Part shown: positions 41,088-51,303 of the stretch, one piece after another
How positions within the stretch are numbered: position 1 is the first letter of the stretch
Layout: each line of letters opens with the position of its first letter
Made by a program: the position numbers and the translations under genes
The notes under the pieces: model-generated
What the model was told of the DNA's origin: nothing
The model's input: the letters and a program-made list of their open reading frames with translations, nothing else
The model's database searches: none
From: Novosphingobium sp. Leaf2
GTDB taxonomy: Bacteria; Pseudomonadota; Alphaproteobacteria; Sphingomonadales; Sphingomonadaceae
Direction: 5' to 3'
Length of the DNA stretch: 64,000 bases
Assembly (NCBI RefSeq): GCF_001421325.1
Contig: NZ_LMJY01000022.1
Coordinates: forward strand, 1-64,000

Positions 41088-42047
41088 TTAGTGTTGGTAG
41101 CCCAGGCTTTCAGGGAGCGGGATCGTTTGTCCATCGGCTGTCAGGATCAGCCCGCCGTCATCCTGCACCGTCCCGATCATGGATACCGGATGGCCGGAGC
41201 GTGCAGCCACTTCGCGAATGTTTGCGGCGTTCGCGATGGGCGCGGTGAACAGCAATTCGTAATCATCGCCGGCAGTTACCGCAGCCAACCGCGTAGCCTG
41301 GGTATCGCCGCAAACCGAGACCAGCGCCCCAGAGAGCGGCACGCGGGCAAGTTCGATGACGATCCCCACTGCGCTAGCCTCGGCCATGCGCTGGGCATCC
41401 ACCAGTAGCCCGTCGGAGACATCCATCATCGCGGTGACCAGAGCCGCCAATGCGATGCCCAACTGCGGCACCGGCATCGGCCTGCGGTAACGCGTGGCCA
41501 GTGTGGCGAGATCCGCCGCATCCCCGGCAAGTGTTCCGTGTGCTGAGGCAAGGCCCGCGCCAGCGTCGCCGATGGTGCCGCTGGCCCAAACCTGATCGCC
41601 TGCCCTGGACCCCATGCGGGACGGCACCGGGCAGTCCGGCGCGCCCTGGCCAAAAGCGGTAAGCGAAAAGCTGCGCGGCGCCCCATGCGGCATGCGCACG
41701 GTGTCCCCGCCCAGCAGGGGAATGCCGAAATGGCGGCATGCCGCGTCAAGCCCCGTCAGGAAGTCCGCGTCCCACCCATCGGGGCCAAGTGCATGTGAAT
41801 ACAAGCACCCCAGCGGCGCTGCGCCCTTGGCGGAAAGGTCCGATACGTTCACGGCCACCAGCTTCCACGCTACGTCTGCAGGAGCATCGTCTGGCAGGTA
41901 ATGCACGCCTTCCACGATGGTATCGAGCGTGATCACCAGCCTTTCGCCGCCAATCGTCAGCACCGCCGCATCATCGTCAAGCCCGCGCGCGGCGGGGTTT
42001 GTAGCAATCGCCCTCAGGGCGTGGATGAAAGCGTGTTCGCCGCTCAT
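41088..42047 (-). CDS. thiL: Thiamine-phosphate kinase
   Basis: The start at 42047 has a GGTGGGGGGG ribosome site; the protein has 319 residues. It shows the ThiL pattern: GLDDDAAVLTIGGERLVITL then DTIVEGVHYLPDDA, VAVNVSDLSAKGAAPLG, LLGGDTVRMPHG and MDVSDGLLVDAQRMAEASAV. It phosphorylates thiamine monophosphate to thiamine diphosphate. It lies 16 bp after nusB; the nusB-thiL pairing is common in bacteria. Confidence 0.94.
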   Translation of the reverse strand: MSGEHAFIHALRAIATNPAARGLDDDAAVLTIGGERLVITLDTIVEGVHYLPDDAPADVAWKLVAVNVSDLSAKGAAPLGCLYSHALGPDGWDADFLTGLDAACRHFGIPLLGGDTVRMPHGAPRSFSLTAFGQGAPDCPVPSRMGSRAGDQVWASGTIGDAGAGLASAHGTLAGDAADLATLATRYRRPMPVPQLGIALAALVTAMMDVSDGLLVDAQRMAEASAVGIVIELARVPLSGALVSVCGDTQATRLAAVTAGDDYELLFTAPIANAANIREVAARSGHPVSMIGTVQDDGGLILTADGQTIPLPESLGYQH

Positions 42048-42063
42048 CCCCCCCACCATGCCC

Positions 42064-42507
42064 TCAGCGGACCGTTTTCGCCACCGAATCCAGCACGCCG
42101 TTAAGGAACTTGGCCTCACGTGCGTCGAAAAAGGCGTGGCAGACGTCAAGATATTCGCTGATCGCAGCGCCGGTGGGCACGTCAGCGCGGGCCAGCAATT
42201 CGTACGTTCCCGCACGCAAGATCTGCAGCATCGTCTTGTCCAGACGGGGCAGGGACCAGCCTTCGCTCAGCTTGCTCGCCACCAGCGCATCGATCTCGTC
42301 ACGCCGGGCAATGGTGCCCTTCACTACGTCGTCGAAAAACGCCACTTCAGCTTCGGCGAACTGGGCGTCGTCGATTTCCATGCCGAGGCGGTGGCGGTGG
42401 AATTCGTCAAGCAGGGAAGCCAGTGGCGTGCCTTCCATGTCGAACTGGTAGAGCGCCTGAACGGCGGCAAGACGCGCGGCTGCACGCTTCTGCTTGGAAT
42501 TTGACAT
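42064..42507 (-). CDS. nusB: Transcription antitermination factor NusB
   Basis: The 147-residue all-helical protein starts SNSKQKRAAARLAAVQALYQ, with the Arg-rich RNA-binding N-terminal helix and the LDKTMLQILRAGTYELLAR then VPTGAAISEYLDVCHAF blocks of NusB. It works in the rRNA antitermination complex with NusE/S10. Its ATG overlaps the hisD stop by one base. Confidence 0.95.
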   Translation of the reverse strand: MSNSKQKRAAARLAAVQALYQFDMEGTPLASLLDEFHRHRLGMEIDDAQFAEAEVAFFDDVVKGTIARRDEIDALVASKLSEGWSLPRLDKTMLQILRAGTYELLARADVPTGAAISEYLDVCHAFFDAREAKFLNGVLDSVAKTVR

Positions 42508-43796
42508 TACTGGCCGAGCCTTACGGAGATGGAGCGCGCATGCGCAGGAAGCCCTTCTGCATCGGCAAGGGCGATCGCGGCAGGGCCAATGGCCTCAAGC
42601 GCTGCCTGGTCGAGCTGGATGAAACTGGTGCGTTTCATGAAGTCGAGCACGGAAAGGCCGGATGAAAACCGCGCCCGCCGCCCTGTGGGCAGGACGTGGT
42701 TCGGTCCGGCCACATAATCGCCAACCGCCTCAGGCGTCATGCGGCCCAGGAATACCGAGCCTGCATGGCGGATGCGACGCATCAATGCTTCGGGATCGTC
42801 GGTGGCGATCTCGACATGCTCGGCGGCCAGCGCGTTAGCCAGGGCCGGGGCCTCCTCGAAGCTCGCAACGTCGATGATGACACCGTTGTCGTTCCAGCTG
42901 GTGCGGGCCGTTTCGGCGGTGGCCAGCGCAGCCAGTTCACATTCCACAGCCTCGGCAACCGCATCGGCAAACGCCGCGTCGTCGGTGATCAGGATGGATT
43001 GCGAAGTCGGGTCGTGCTCGGCCTGACTGAGCAGGTCAGCGGCGATGCGCCGCGGATCGTTGGCGGCATCGGCGATGACCAGAATCTCGCTGGGGCCAGC
43101 CACCATGTCGATGCCCACCACGCCGAACAGCTGCCGCTTGGCTTCCGCCACCCACGCGTTGCCGGGCCCGGTGACCACATCGACCGGCGCGATGCGCTGG
43201 GTGCCATAAGCAAGCGCGGCCACGGCATGGGCACCGCCCACGCGCCATACTTCGTCAACGCCCGCAAGGTGCGCGGCTGCCAGCACCAGCGGATTGACGT
43301 CGCCGTTCGGCGTAGGCGTGACGACGACCAGCCTTTCCACGCCGGCAACTTTGGCCGGAATGGCGTTCATCAGAAGGGAGGAGGGGTAGGCAGCACGGCC
43401 ACCGGGGACATACAGGCCGGCGGCATCCACCGCTGTCCATGTCGCCCCCAACCTTACGCCCACGGCGTCGGTATAATCCCGATTTTCGGGCAGCTGCGCC
43501 GCGTGGTAGGCCCGGATACGATCCGCGGCGAGCTCCAGCGCGTTACGCAGTTCGGGAGTGAGCGCGTCGAATGCCTTGCGGCATTCACCCAGTTCGATGC
43601 TCCAGCCGGTGTTGTCCAGATCATGGCTATCGAAACGAGCGGTCAGTTCGGCCAGCACCGCATCGCCGCGGGTGCGCACCGATTGCAGGATTGCGGCGAC
43701 GTCTTTCGCGACATCGACAGCGCTTTCGCGCCGATCTGCAACGACACGCGCAAAGGCCTGCATGAAGCCAGGGTCACCGCTTGACAGGCGCAGCAT
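42507..43796 (-). CDS. hisD: Histidinol dehydrogenase
   Basis: The 429-residue zinc enzyme has the family blocks AGLYVPGGRAAYPSSLLMNA, VVTPTPNGDVNPLVLAAAHL, DVVTGPGNAWVAEAKRQLFG and AGPSEILVIADAANDPRRIA, then LLSQAEHDP with zinc-binding residues, and a C-terminal HVLPTGRRARFSSGLSVLDF. It converts histidinol to histidine in two NAD-dependent steps. The start overlaps the hisG stop (ATGA). Confidence 0.97.
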   Translation of the reverse strand: MLRLSSGDPGFMQAFARVVADRRESAVDVAKDVAAILQSVRTRGDAVLAELTARFDSHDLDNTGWSIELGECRKAFDALTPELRNALELAADRIRAYHAAQLPENRDYTDAVGVRLGATWTAVDAAGLYVPGGRAAYPSSLLMNAIPAKVAGVERLVVVTPTPNGDVNPLVLAAAHLAGVDEVWRVGGAHAVAALAYGTQRIAPVDVVTGPGNAWVAEAKRQLFGVVGIDMVAGPSEILVIADAANDPRRIAADLLSQAEHDPTSQSILITDDAAFADAVAEAVECELAALATAETARTSWNDNGVIIDVASFEEAPALANALAAEHVEIATDDPEALMRRIRHAGSVFLGRMTPEAVGDYVAGPNHVLPTGRRARFSSGLSVLDFMKRTSFIQLDQAALEAIGPAAIALADAEGLPAHARSISVRLGQ

Positions 43797-44452
43797 CAGG
43801 CGGCGGCCTTGCGTTCTGACACCAGCGCGCGAAACGCATCGACCAACCGCGCCACCCGCTCGTCAGTCTTGAGAGCGGCACGGTTCACGATCAGCCGCGC
43901 CGATACATCCAGAATGCGGCTGCTTTCCACCAGACCGTTTTCCTGCAGCGTACGACCGGTGGAAACCAGATCGACAATACGGCTGGAAAGGCCAAGTGAG
44001 GGGGCAAGCTCCATTGCCCCGTTCAGCTTCACGACTTCGGCCTGAACGCCCAGCTTTTCGAAGTGGCGCCGGGTAAGGTTGGGATATTTGCTGGCGATCC
44101 GAAGGTGGGATGGCAGAGCGCCGTCGATCTTGCCTGCAGGCTCTGCAACGGACAGCCGGCAGTGGCCGATATCCAGGTCTACCGGCGCGTAGAGGTCGGA
44201 GTAGGCGAATTCCTCTACCACGTCTGACCCCACGATGCCAACTTGCGCCGCGCCGTGCGCCACGAATGTCGCCACGTCGAACGCGCGCACCCGGATGAGG
44301 CGCATGTCCGTACCTTCGCACGCGAACGAGAGTGCCCGGCTTTTCTTGTCGTGAAACTCCGCATCCGGTACGACCCCAGCGCGCGCCATCAAGGGGAGCG
44401 CCTCGTCGAGAATGCGCCCCTTGGGCACGGCAAAGATCAGCGGTGTGAGCAT
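43796..44452 (-). CDS. hisG: ATP phosphoribosyltransferase, short form
   Basis: The start at 44452 gives 218 residues. Motifs: [31 protein letters not shown], and the PRPP loop region [20 protein letters not shown]. It lacks the C-terminal regulatory domain of the long form, so it should need HisZ, whose gene is not in this window. It catalyses the first step of histidine synthesis and is the first gene of hisG-hisD-nusB-thiL. Confidence 0.95.
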   Translation of the reverse strand: MLTPLIFAVPKGRILDEALPLMARAGVVPDAEFHDKKSRALSFACEGTDMRLIRVRAFDVATFVAHGAAQVGIVGSDVVEEFAYSDLYAPVDLDIGHCRLSVAEPAGKIDGALPSHLRIASKYPNLTRRHFEKLGVQAEVVKLNGAMELAPSLGLSSRIVDLVSTGRTLQENGLVESSRILDVSARLIVNRAALKTDERVARLVDAFRALVSERKAAA

Positions 44453-44516
44453 GGAGCGCGCATTTAGGCTGGCACGCCCTAAAGGGCAACCACGATGGCC
44501 ATAAAACATGGACGGT

Positions 44517-44550
44517 CGTGCAGTGATGGCGCTGGCGTCATCACTGCACG
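44517..44550 (-). terminator. Hairpin terminator downstream of bolA
   Basis: A perfect 12-bp stem, CGTGCAGTGATG with CATCACTGCACG, has a 10-nt loop and starts immediately after the bolA stop on the minus strand. A weak T-rich stretch (ATGTTTTATG) follows about ten bases later. It separates bolA from the hisG leader. Confidence 0.55.
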
Positions 44551-44823
44551 CTATTCGCCCGGCGCGCGCGCCTTGATCGCCAGCGCGTGGACGCGTTTGC
44601 CAGGAATGTCGCCAAGCGCGGCGTTGACGTGGCGCTGGCGCTGCAGCCGCGCCATGCCGGCGAAGCGATCGCTTTCGATCACGATGGTGAAATGCGATTC
44701 GCCGCTGCCGTCATCACCGCTATGACCACGGTGCGTGGCGGAGTCGTTGATGACATCCAGCGACGTGGGCGCAAAGGCAGCGGTCAGCAATTGCCGCATT
44801 TCGTGTTCGAGTGGTCCGGTCAT
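44551..44823 (-). CDS. bolA: BolA family protein
   Basis: The start at 44823 gives 90 residues. The BolA fold is seen as [37 protein letters not shown] and [20 protein letters not shown] then [11 protein letters not shown]. The invariant Cys of some BolA proteins is absent; the conserved His in RVHAL is present. BolA proteins act with monothiol glutaredoxins in iron-sulfur and iron signalling. It is divergent from the J-domain gene with 39 bp between the starts. Confidence 0.9.
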   Translation of the reverse strand: MTGPLEHEMRQLLTAAFAPTSLDVINDSATHRGHSGDDGSGESHFTIVIESDRFAGMARLQRQRHVNAALGDIPGKRVHALAIKARAPGE

Positions 44824-44862
44824 GACTTCCATTTAGACGATCCTTCTCCCATCTTGAAGCGG

Positions 44863-45453
44863 GTGACACAACATAGATTTCATGGCCGCTTCGAAGCGCA
44901 AGGACGCACCTGCAACTGGCCCGGATGCGATGAGGCCGGAGAGTTTCGCGCGCCGGGTGCCCGTCCGTCCGGCTTCGATGGACCGGGCGATTACCGCTGG
45001 TTCTGCCTCGACCACATCCGCGACTTCAACGCCGGATACGATTATTTCGACGGGATGGAGGCCGAGGAAATTCTGCGCGCCCAGTCCCCCTTATACGGCT
45101 GGGAAACCCAGACCCGCGCATTCCGCCCTGATGCATCCGTGGACGCCGCACCGCGCTGGACGGAATTTGCCGACCCGCTTGAAGCGATCATGGCCCGCGC
45201 CCGCGCCCATGCCCGAGAGCGCCGCGCGCAAAACAGTTCTACGAATGTCCGGTTCACGCCCGGCGAACAGCGCGCACTTACCGTGCTGGGTCTTGACGCT
45301 GAGGTGGACCGTAAATCCCTTCGACTGCGCTATACGCGACTTTTGCGTAAGTATCACCCCGATCAAAACGGTGGTGACCATGGACATGCATCACGCCTGC
45401 AGGATGTTGTGGAGGCATATCAACTACTGAGAAAAGCAGCCGCTTTCGCATGA
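44863..45453 (+). CDS. J-domain protein with N-terminal Cys motif
   Basis: The start is taken as the GTG at 44863, giving 196 residues beginning VTQHRFHGRFEAQGRTCNWP. Residues 15-60 hold a Cys pair (CNWPGCDEAGEFRAP) and WFCLDHIRDFNAGYDYFDGM. The C-terminal 60 residues are a J-domain: ALTVLGLDAEVDRKSLRLRY, then RKYHPDQNGGD (HPD motif) and a final helix. It probably recruits DnaK to a special client. This gene next to bolA is a layout I associate with alphaproteobacteria. Confidence 0.85.
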   Translation: MTQHRFHGRFEAQGRTCNWPGCDEAGEFRAPGARPSGFDGPGDYRWFCLDHIRDFNAGYDYFDGMEAEEILRAQSPLYGWETQTRAFRPDASVDAAPRWTEFADPLEAIMARARAHARERRAQNSSTNVRFTPGEQRALTVLGLDAEVDRKSLRLRYTRLLRKYHPDQNGGDHGHASRLQDVVEAYQLLRKAAAFA

Positions 45454-45600
45454 AGCTCGACGCAATCCACTTACCTCTGCGAGCCTGCGTAAATTAAACT
45501 AACGAAACAACCATCACCCTAGCTTCCGCATACCCGCGTCTAGGATATGCGAAGAGGCTGCAGCGGGCGTCTTACGTCGCGAGGTGCGCCTCCAGATCAC

Positions 45601-46290
45601 CTAGTGATAGCGACGCAAGAGCCCGGCCAGCTTTCCTTGGACTTCCACGTCATCCGCCGCGTATATCTGCGGCTCATACGCCGCATTTGCCGGGTCGAGA
45701 CGGATAAGGCCATTTTCGCGGCGCAGGTACTTGAGCGTCGCTTCTTCACCGCGCACGAGTGCCACAACAATCTCGCCATCGCGGGCGGTATTGGTGCGTT
45801 TGACGAGCGCGAAGTCGCCATCGAGAATGCCCGCTTCCACCATCGAGTCCCCCGACACCTCCAAAGCATAATGTTCGCCCGATCCCAGGAGGGCAGCAGG
45901 CACCGGCAGCATCGACTGTCCTTCAAGCGCTTCGATAGGCACACCGGCGGCGATACGCCCATGCAGCGGAATCTCGATTACATCGTTAGCCGGCGGTATG
46001 CTTCGCGCGACGGGGCGCGCAGCCGCCGGTGCGTCAATCACGCTGACAGTTGCGGGCACGCGCGTTGGCCCGGCATCATCTGGCTGGCGCAGCACTTCAA
46101 GCGCGCGCGCCCGATTAGGCAGTCGGCGGATGAACCCGCGTTCTTCCAGCGCTGAAATTAGGCGATGCACGCCGGACTTGGATTTCAGATCCAGCGCATC
46201 CTTCATTTCCTCGAAGCTGGGCGAAATACCGCTGTCTTCGAGACGGGCCTGGATGAACCGAAGCAATTCGTGCTGCTTGCGCGTCAACAT
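45601..46290 (-). CDS. lexA: LexA repressor
   Basis: The 229-residue protein has the winged-helix N-terminus ([60 protein letters not shown]), a linker, the Ala-Gly cleavage site in HGRIAAGVP, the catalytic Ser in SGDSMVEAG and Lys in DFALVKRT. It represses SOS genes until RecA triggers self-cleavage. An SOS box lies 42 bp before the start, so it is autoregulated. It is the last gene of the leftward trp-moa run but has its own box. Confidence 0.97.
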   Translation of the reverse strand: MLTRKQHELLRFIQARLEDSGISPSFEEMKDALDLKSKSGVHRLISALEERGFIRRLPNRARALEVLRQPDDAGPTRVPATVSVIDAPAAARPVARSIPPANDVIEIPLHGRIAAGVPIEALEGQSMLPVPAALLGSGEHYALEVSGDSMVEAGILDGDFALVKRTNTARDGEIVVALVRGEEATLKYLRRENGLIRLDPANAAYEPQIYAADDVEVQGKLAGLLRRYH

Positions 46291-46331
46291 TGTTCACTGC
46301 CTTTTCGCGTGGCTTGTGATGTTCTTTTAGT

Positions 46332-46346
46332 GAACATTGAGAGAAC
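46332..46346 (-). promoter_or_regulatory. SOS (LexA) box upstream of lexA
   Basis: On the minus strand it reads GTTCTCTCAATGTTC, the alphaproteobacterial GTTC-N7-GTTC consensus. It lies between moeA (stop at 46372) and the lexA start at 46290, in the 81-bp gap. An extra GTTC at 46321 on the other strand gives a partial second half-site. Confidence 0.85.
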
Positions 46347-46371
46347 AATCAAGCAACCAATCAAGCAACAT

Positions 46372-47601
46372 TCAAGCAATACCGCCATTTTGGAGCAGGA
46401 AGATGGATACCGTGTCACCCGGTGCGCCAGCTGGGGCATGCGCTGGACGATCAATCAGCACATTGCTTTGTGAAAGCGACAGCAGTGCCCCGCTGTCCTG
46501 TTGGGGATGGGGAACGACATCTACGCCGTTCCAATACGCGCGTATGAACTGCCGCCGGTTCCCGTTGGTTTTCACAGGGGCCGCGAGGCGCGATTGCAGG
46601 CTTGCGGGACGCGGCGTTGCCGCGCCCAGCAAAGCGCGAATGGCGGGTAGCATGAAAAAGTAGCCCGTCACAAAGCCCGATACCGGATTGCCGGGCAGAC
46701 CGATCACCACCTGCCGCCGCCCCTGATGATCGCGCGTTGCGACCAGCAGGGGTTTGCCGGGCCGGATGGCAATCCGCCAGAAGTCGATTTGCGCGCCCCA
46801 CACGTCCAGGGCAGGGCGCACGAGATCATGATCGCCTCCCGAGGCACCGCCGCTGGTTACGATGAGGTCGGCGTCAGCGGCTGCGTCGAATGCAGCGAGG
46901 AGGCTATCCAGCGTATCGGGCACAGGCCCAAGCCGCTGCACGTCCACATCGAGCGTGCGGGCCATCGCGCCGAGCATGATGCCGTTACTGGCGGGGATCT
47001 GATGCGGCGCACAGGCCAGCGGGTCGATCGCCAGTTCGTCGCCGCTATCGATGATGCAGATCCGCGCCCGGCGGCGCACGGCGATGTGACGATGCCCGGC
47101 AGCCAACCCCAGCCCGACCTGGGCGGCGCCGAGGTGCGTGCCTGCGGACAGCACCGTCGTACCGTGCGCGAAATCCATGCCGCGACGCCTGATGTGCTTG
47201 TCCGCAGGGTCGGGCGGCGTGCCGGTGAGCACGAGATCATTGCCGTTGCGGGCCAGGTCTTCCTGCAGGATCACCGCGTCCGCCCCTTCGGGCAGTACCG
47301 CGCCGGTTGATATGCGGATGGCCTCACCCATGCCGAAAATGCCTTCAAAGGCATGTCCCGCCGCACTTTCGCCTACCACACGCCAAGGCCCCTGAAGGTC
47401 GTCAGCGTGGACTGCATAGCCATCCATCGCCGACAAATCGGCGGCGGGTTGGGTGCGTGAAGCGATAAGCGGCTGGGCAAGATAGCGGTTGAACGCGCGG
47501 TCTATATCCACATGCTCGATCGGTAGCGGGGTTGTCAGATCAAGCAACCGCTGCTGGGCATCTTCCAGCGAAAGCAAGGGATTGCCGGACAATGTTCCCA
47601 T
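46372..47601 (-). CDS. moeA: Molybdopterin molybdenumtransferase MoeA
   Basis: The 409-residue protein has the MoeA layout: DLSAMDGYAVHADDL (about 55-69), TGAVLPEGADAVILQED, the domain with VTSGGASGGDHDLVRPALDV then WRIAIRPGKPLLVATRD, and VIGLPGNPVSGFVTGYFFML. It inserts molybdate into adenylated molybdopterin. Its start abuts the moaC stop (one-base overlap). Confidence 0.95.
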   Translation of the reverse strand: MGTLSGNPLLSLEDAQQRLLDLTTPLPIEHVDIDRAFNRYLAQPLIASRTQPAADLSAMDGYAVHADDLQGPWRVVGESAAGHAFEGIFGMGEAIRISTGAVLPEGADAVILQEDLARNGNDLVLTGTPPDPADKHIRRRGMDFAHGTTVLSAGTHLGAAQVGLGLAAGHRHIAVRRRARICIIDSGDELAIDPLACAPHQIPASNGIMLGAMARTLDVDVQRLGPVPDTLDSLLAAFDAAADADLIVTSGGASGGDHDLVRPALDVWGAQIDFWRIAIRPGKPLLVATRDHQGRRQVVIGLPGNPVSGFVTGYFFMLPAIRALLGAATPRPASLQSRLAAPVKTNGNRRQFIRAYWNGVDVVPHPQQDSGALLSLSQSNVLIDRPAHAPAGAPGDTVSIFLLQNGGIA

Positions 47602-48086
47602 TATCCGTCCCAGCCTGCTGCGACCCAGTGTCCCGATTTGCCACCGCGCTTTTCGACCAGCCGGATGTCTGCGATCACCATGCCCTTGTCGAGCGCCTTG
47701 GCCATATCGTAGATCGTGAGCAGGGCTACGGACGCTGCCGTGAGCGCTTCCATTTCCACTCCGGTCCGACCGGTCAGCGAGGCTGTGGCCACGACCTGAA
47801 TCCAGTCATCGCCCAGCGTGAAGGCGATGTTGGAGGCGTCAATCGCAAGCGGATGACACATCGGGATGAGGTCTGCGGTACGCTTGGCGGCCATGATACC
47901 GGCAATGCGGGCGGCGCCCAGAACATCGCCCTTCGGGGCATCGCCGGCTTTGATTGCGGCCAGCGCGGCAGGCGTCATCGTGATGCGCCCGGCGGCCACC
48001 GCCACGCGCTGGGTTTGCGCCTTGTTGCCGACATCGATCATCCGGGCCGAGCCGTCACTATCGATGTGGGTGAGGGATTGGGCCAT
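47601..48086 (-). CDS. moaC: Cyclic pyranopterin monophosphate synthase MoaC
   Basis: The 161-residue protein starts [20 protein letters not shown] and has the motifs [31 protein letters not shown] (catalytic His), [20 protein letters not shown] and [10 protein letters not shown], then KRGGKSGHW at the C-terminus. It converts the MoaA product to cyclic pyranopterin monophosphate. It follows trpC by 23 bp, which places cofactor genes in the trp transcript. Confidence 0.96.
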   Translation of the reverse strand: MAQSLTHIDSDGSARMIDVGNKAQTQRVAVAAGRITMTPAALAAIKAGDAPKGDVLGAARIAGIMAAKRTADLIPMCHPLAIDASNIAFTLGDDWIQVVATASLTGRTGVEMEALTAASVALLTIYDMAKALDKGMVIADIRLVEKRGGKSGHWVAAGWDG

Positions 48087-48109
48087 GAAAACGGCTCCTT
48101 TCTGTCAGC

Positions 48110-48901
48110 TCAACCGCCGGTCAGCAGCGCGCGGGTCGCCGCTGCGATATCGGGCTGGCGCATCAGGCTTTCGCCGACGAGGAAAGTCCGTACGCCGTCG
48201 GTAGACAGGCGCTGCAGATCCGCGTGCGTGTTGATGCCGCTTTCGCTGACGAGCAAGGTCCCATCGGGCGCCAGCGGGGCCAGGCGACGGGTGTTGTCAA
48301 TATCGGTGACGAAGCGCTTGAGATCGCGGTTGTTGACGCCGATCAGCCGTGATTTCAGGCGGGCCGCGCGTTCCATTTCGCGTTCGTCATGAACTTCGAT
48401 GAGGCAGTCCATGCCGCGTTCCACCGCCGCCGCTTCGATTTCCGCCATCGCGCCATCATCCAGCGCGGCAACGATGATCAGGATCGCGTCAGCGCCGATG
48501 CTGCGCGATTCCGCGACCTGCCAGGGATCGACGATGAAATCCTTACGGATCGCGGGCAGGGTGCAAGCTGCGCGCGCGGCGACGAAATAGTCCTCATGGC
48601 CCTGGAAATACGGCGCGTCCGTCAGGATAGATAGGCAGGCCGCGCCGCCGCTTTGGTACGCGACAGCGTGAGCAGCAGGATGAAAATCATCGCGGATCAA
48701 GCCTTTGGAGGGCGATGCTTTCTTGATTTCTGCGATCAGCGCGAAGCCTTGCTGAGCCGCAGTACGCAGCGCGGCTTCGAAGCCGCGTGGGGGCGAGCAG
48801 CCAGCGGCCAGCGCGTCCAAATCGTTGATCGTCGCATGTGCTTTGCGCGCGGTCACTTCTTCGCGCTTGGTATGGCAGATCTCGGTGAGTTTGTCGGACA
48901 T
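48110..48901 (-). CDS. trpC: Indole-3-glycerol phosphate synthase
   Basis: The start at 48901 is set by GGAG five bases upstream (an ATG one codon earlier is too close). The 263-residue TIM-barrel protein has [20 protein letters not shown], the [10 protein letters not shown] block, [11 protein letters not shown] and [15 protein letters not shown]. It closes the indole ring in tryptophan synthesis. There is no fused TrpF domain. Confidence 0.96.
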   Translation of the reverse strand: MSDKLTEICHTKREEVTARKAHATINDLDALAAGCSPPRGFEAALRTAAQQGFALIAEIKKASPSKGLIRDDFHPAAHAVAYQSGGAACLSILTDAPYFQGHEDYFVAARAACTLPAIRKDFIVDPWQVAESRSIGADAILIIVAALDDGAMAEIEAAAVERGMDCLIEVHDEREMERAARLKSRLIGVNNRDLKRFVTDIDNTRRLAPLAPDGTLLVSESGINTHADLQRLSTDGVRTFLVGESLMRQPDIAAATRALLTGG

Positions 48902-48911
48902 CATATCTCCG

Positions 48912-49904
48912 TCAGGCACGCGTTGTCGCGATCCAGCAATCGAGCAGGGACTTCGCCAGGCCCTTGTCGATCGTTTCCGCCGCCTCGTCCACGCCCTCGG
49001 CCCAGGTTTGCACTTCGCCGGCAATCAGCAGCGCACCGGCAGCGTTGAACAGCACGGCGTCGCGGTAGCTGCCCGGCTCACCCATCAGCAGGTCGTACAA
49101 GGCGCGCGCGTTGTAGGCCGGATCACCGCCCCGGATGGCTTCAACCGGAGCGACGGGCAAGCCGGCATCTTGCGGTGATACGCGGCGCATCGACAGTTCG
49201 GAACCGTGAATGTCCGCCACTTCATTGCCGCCGGCCAGGCTCAGCTCGTCCAGGCCTTCATCACCGGAGACGACCATCGAATGATCGGTGCCAAGGCGCA
49301 GCAGTGCGTCGGCATAAATCGGCACATACGCGGGCCGGGCGATGCCGACCAGCTGGCGGGAGACCAACGCCGGATTGGCGAGCGGGCCCATCAGGTTGAA
49401 GATCGTGCGCCGCCCCAGCGATTTGCGCAGCGGCATCAACCGGCCCATCGTGGGATGGTGACGGGCAGCGAACAGAAATCCGATGCCGATATCCGCCAGC
49501 GTGGACTCCGCGGTTTCGACCGCCCGGTCCAGATCGAGGCCAAGCGCTTCCAGCGTGTCGGCAGCGCCGGCCTTGGAGCTTGCGGCGCGGTTGCCGTGCT
49601 TGGCCACGGGTACGCCGGCTGCCGCCACGACGAGCGAGACGGCGGTGGACACGTTCAGCGTGTGAAAGCCATCGCCGCCGGTGCCGCATACATCTATGGC
49701 GTTATCCGGCGCTTTCACGCTGATCATGCGTTCACGCATGGCGCGGGCAGCGCCGGCGATTTCGCTGGCGGTTTCGCCGCGTTCGGCGAGTGCGACAAGA
49801 AACGTCGCGATCTCGGGCTCGGGTATGTCGCCATCCAGGATCGCGCCGAACGCCGCCTGCGCGTCAGCCTCCGCGATGGGATGCAGCGGGTCGGGCAGCG
49901 TCAT
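48912..49904 (-). CDS. trpD: Anthranilate phosphoribosyltransferase
   Basis: The start at 49904 overlaps the trpG stop (ATGA). The 330-residue protein shows [20 protein letters not shown] (PRPP-binding Gly loop), [31 protein letters not shown] and [20 protein letters not shown]. It attaches phosphoribose to anthranilate. TrpD and TrpG are separate proteins here. Confidence 0.96.
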   Translation of the reverse strand: MTLPDPLHPIAEADAQAAFGAILDGDIPEPEIATFLVALAERGETASEIAGAARAMRERMISVKAPDNAIDVCGTGGDGFHTLNVSTAVSLVVAAAGVPVAKHGNRAASSKAGAADTLEALGLDLDRAVETAESTLADIGIGFLFAARHHPTMGRLMPLRKSLGRRTIFNLMGPLANPALVSRQLVGIARPAYVPIYADALLRLGTDHSMVVSGDEGLDELSLAGGNEVADIHGSELSMRRVSPQDAGLPVAPVEAIRGGDPAYNARALYDLLMGEPGSYRDAVLFNAAGALLIAGEVQTWAEGVDEAAETIDKGLAKSLLDCWIATTRA

Positions 49905-50497
49905 GCGCCAAGGCGTTCCGGCAGATGCGCGTTTACGCCGCAAACCTTCAGGAAATTCGCCAGCATGGCGTGGCCGTGCTGGGTGGCGATGCTTTCGGGG
50001 TGAAACTGCACCCCGTGGATCGGCAGGCTGGCGTGGCGAAAGCCCATGACATGGCCATCGTCCGAATGCGCGTTCACCGTAAGTACCTCGGGAATCTCGG
50101 TGACGATCAGCGAGTGATACCGCGTGGCCGTGAAAGGCGAGGGGAGGCCTGCGAACACGCCGCTGCCATCGTGGCTGACCGGGGAGGTCTTGCCGTGCAT
50201 CAGGCCGCCGCGTACCACTTTGCCGCCGAAATGCTGGCCGATCGCCTGATGCCCCAGACATACGCCCAGTAGCGGGATTTTCGCGTCCGCTGCCGCCGCG
50301 ACAAGATCAAGGCTGATCCCGGCCTCGTTCGGGGTGCACGGGCCTGGCGAAATCAGCAGGCCGCTGGCCCCGCTGGCGATGGCTTGCGCAGCGGTAAGCG
50401 CATCGTTGCGCACGACTTTGACTGCAGCGCCCAGTTCCATGACGTAGTGGACCAGGTTCCAGGTAAAGCTGTCGTAATTGTCGATGACGAGGATCAT
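49901..50497 (-). CDS. trpG: Anthranilate synthase glutaminase component
   Basis: The start at 50497 gives 198 residues. Motifs of class I amidotransferases: [20 protein letters not shown] at the start, [14 protein letters not shown], the nucleophile elbow [17 protein letters not shown] (Cys near 81) and the His-Glu pair in [11 protein letters not shown]. It supplies ammonia to TrpE. It overlaps the stop of the phosphodiester glycosidase gene by four bases, so that gene is wedged between trpE and trpG. Confidence 0.95.
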   Translation of the reverse strand: MILVIDNYDSFTWNLVHYVMELGAAVKVVRNDALTAAQAIASGASGLLISPGPCTPNEAGISLDLVAAAADAKIPLLGVCLGHQAIGQHFGGKVVRGGLMHGKTSPVSHDGSGVFAGLPSPFTATRYHSLIVTEIPEVLTVNAHSDDGHVMGFRHASLPIHGVQFHPESIATQHGHAMLANFLKVCGVNAHLPERLGA

Positions 50498-51303
50498 CCG
50501 CCTGCCTTTGCGCTTTTCTCGACCACGATCAAGGGGCCGAGCGGTGGCCCACCGTCCACACGGCCATGTTCCGGGTCCCACAAGGAGGACACACTGCCAT
50601 CAAGAAACAGCGCATCGGGGCAATTCAGCACATCGCGAAAATACCGCGCGAGCTTGCCGAAGGATACCGGCTCGTCCGAAATCACGAAGTGCGCGTGCCC
50701 TTTGGCATCGACGCCAACGCCGTTGCGTAGCTTGAGCGAGGCGCCGTTAGCGTCGATCTGCGGGTGCAGTTTGCCGCCGATGACCAGCATCGGTCCGGAT
50801 TGCGTGCCGAAATCGGGACGGTTCGTAACACCTTTGGCAAAGTCCTGCGTGGTGGCGACATGCCAGTTTCCAGCCGCATCGCCATAGAACACCCCGTTCG
50901 GCATCAGGTGGAAATTGCCCCAGCCGGTTTGGGTGTTAAGCGGGTGGCGCTTCTTCCCCTCCTCCACGTAGTAGCCGATGGGATATCCCGCCGGGTCGAA
51001 CATGCCGCCGTTGATGGCGAAGGCCACCTTGCGGCTTCTAGCCGGGCGATCAAGCGCCAGTTGCGACATGCTGCGATAAGGTTTGCCTTTGTTAGGCCCC
51101 AACACGGTATGGATGGTATGGCGTCCGGGGATCGCGGTGCAGTGGGTAAAGCTCACGCCCTCGAACCGCGCGCCTTCGCAGGCGGGCGGCGGCGGCGCGG
51201 CGGTTTTGGGCACCGCGTCGGACGAACAGGCCGCAACCAGCAAGGCACCGACGGCGGCGACAAGACCGATCTTGAACGCCGGTGGCGCAAAACCACTCGT
51301 CAT
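50494..51303 (-). CDS. Phosphodiester glycosidase (NAGPA-domain) lipoprotein inside the trp operon
   Basis: The 269-residue protein starts at 51303 (ATGA overlap with trpE) and ends overlapping trpG. A lipoprotein-like signal runs [18 protein letters not shown] (Cys near 26). The NAGPA-like domain (PF09992 type) shows [35 protein letters not shown] and a [13 protein letters not shown] loop. Related enzymes hydrolyse GlcNAc phosphodiesters. It would act in the periplasm or at a membrane, so its tight coupling to cytoplasmic anthranilate synthase genes is odd. Confidence 0.85.
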   Translation of the reverse strand: MTSGFAPPAFKIGLVAAVGALLVAACSSDAVPKTAAPPPPACEGARFEGVSFTHCTAIPGRHTIHTVLGPNKGKPYRSMSQLALDRPARSRKVAFAINGGMFDPAGYPIGYYVEEGKKRHPLNTQTGWGNFHLMPNGVFYGDAAGNWHVATTQDFAKGVTNRPDFGTQSGPMLVIGGKLHPQIDANGASLKLRNGVGVDAKGHAHFVISDEPVSFGKLARYFRDVLNCPDALFLDGSVSSLWDPEHGRVDGGPPLGPLIVVEKSAKAGG

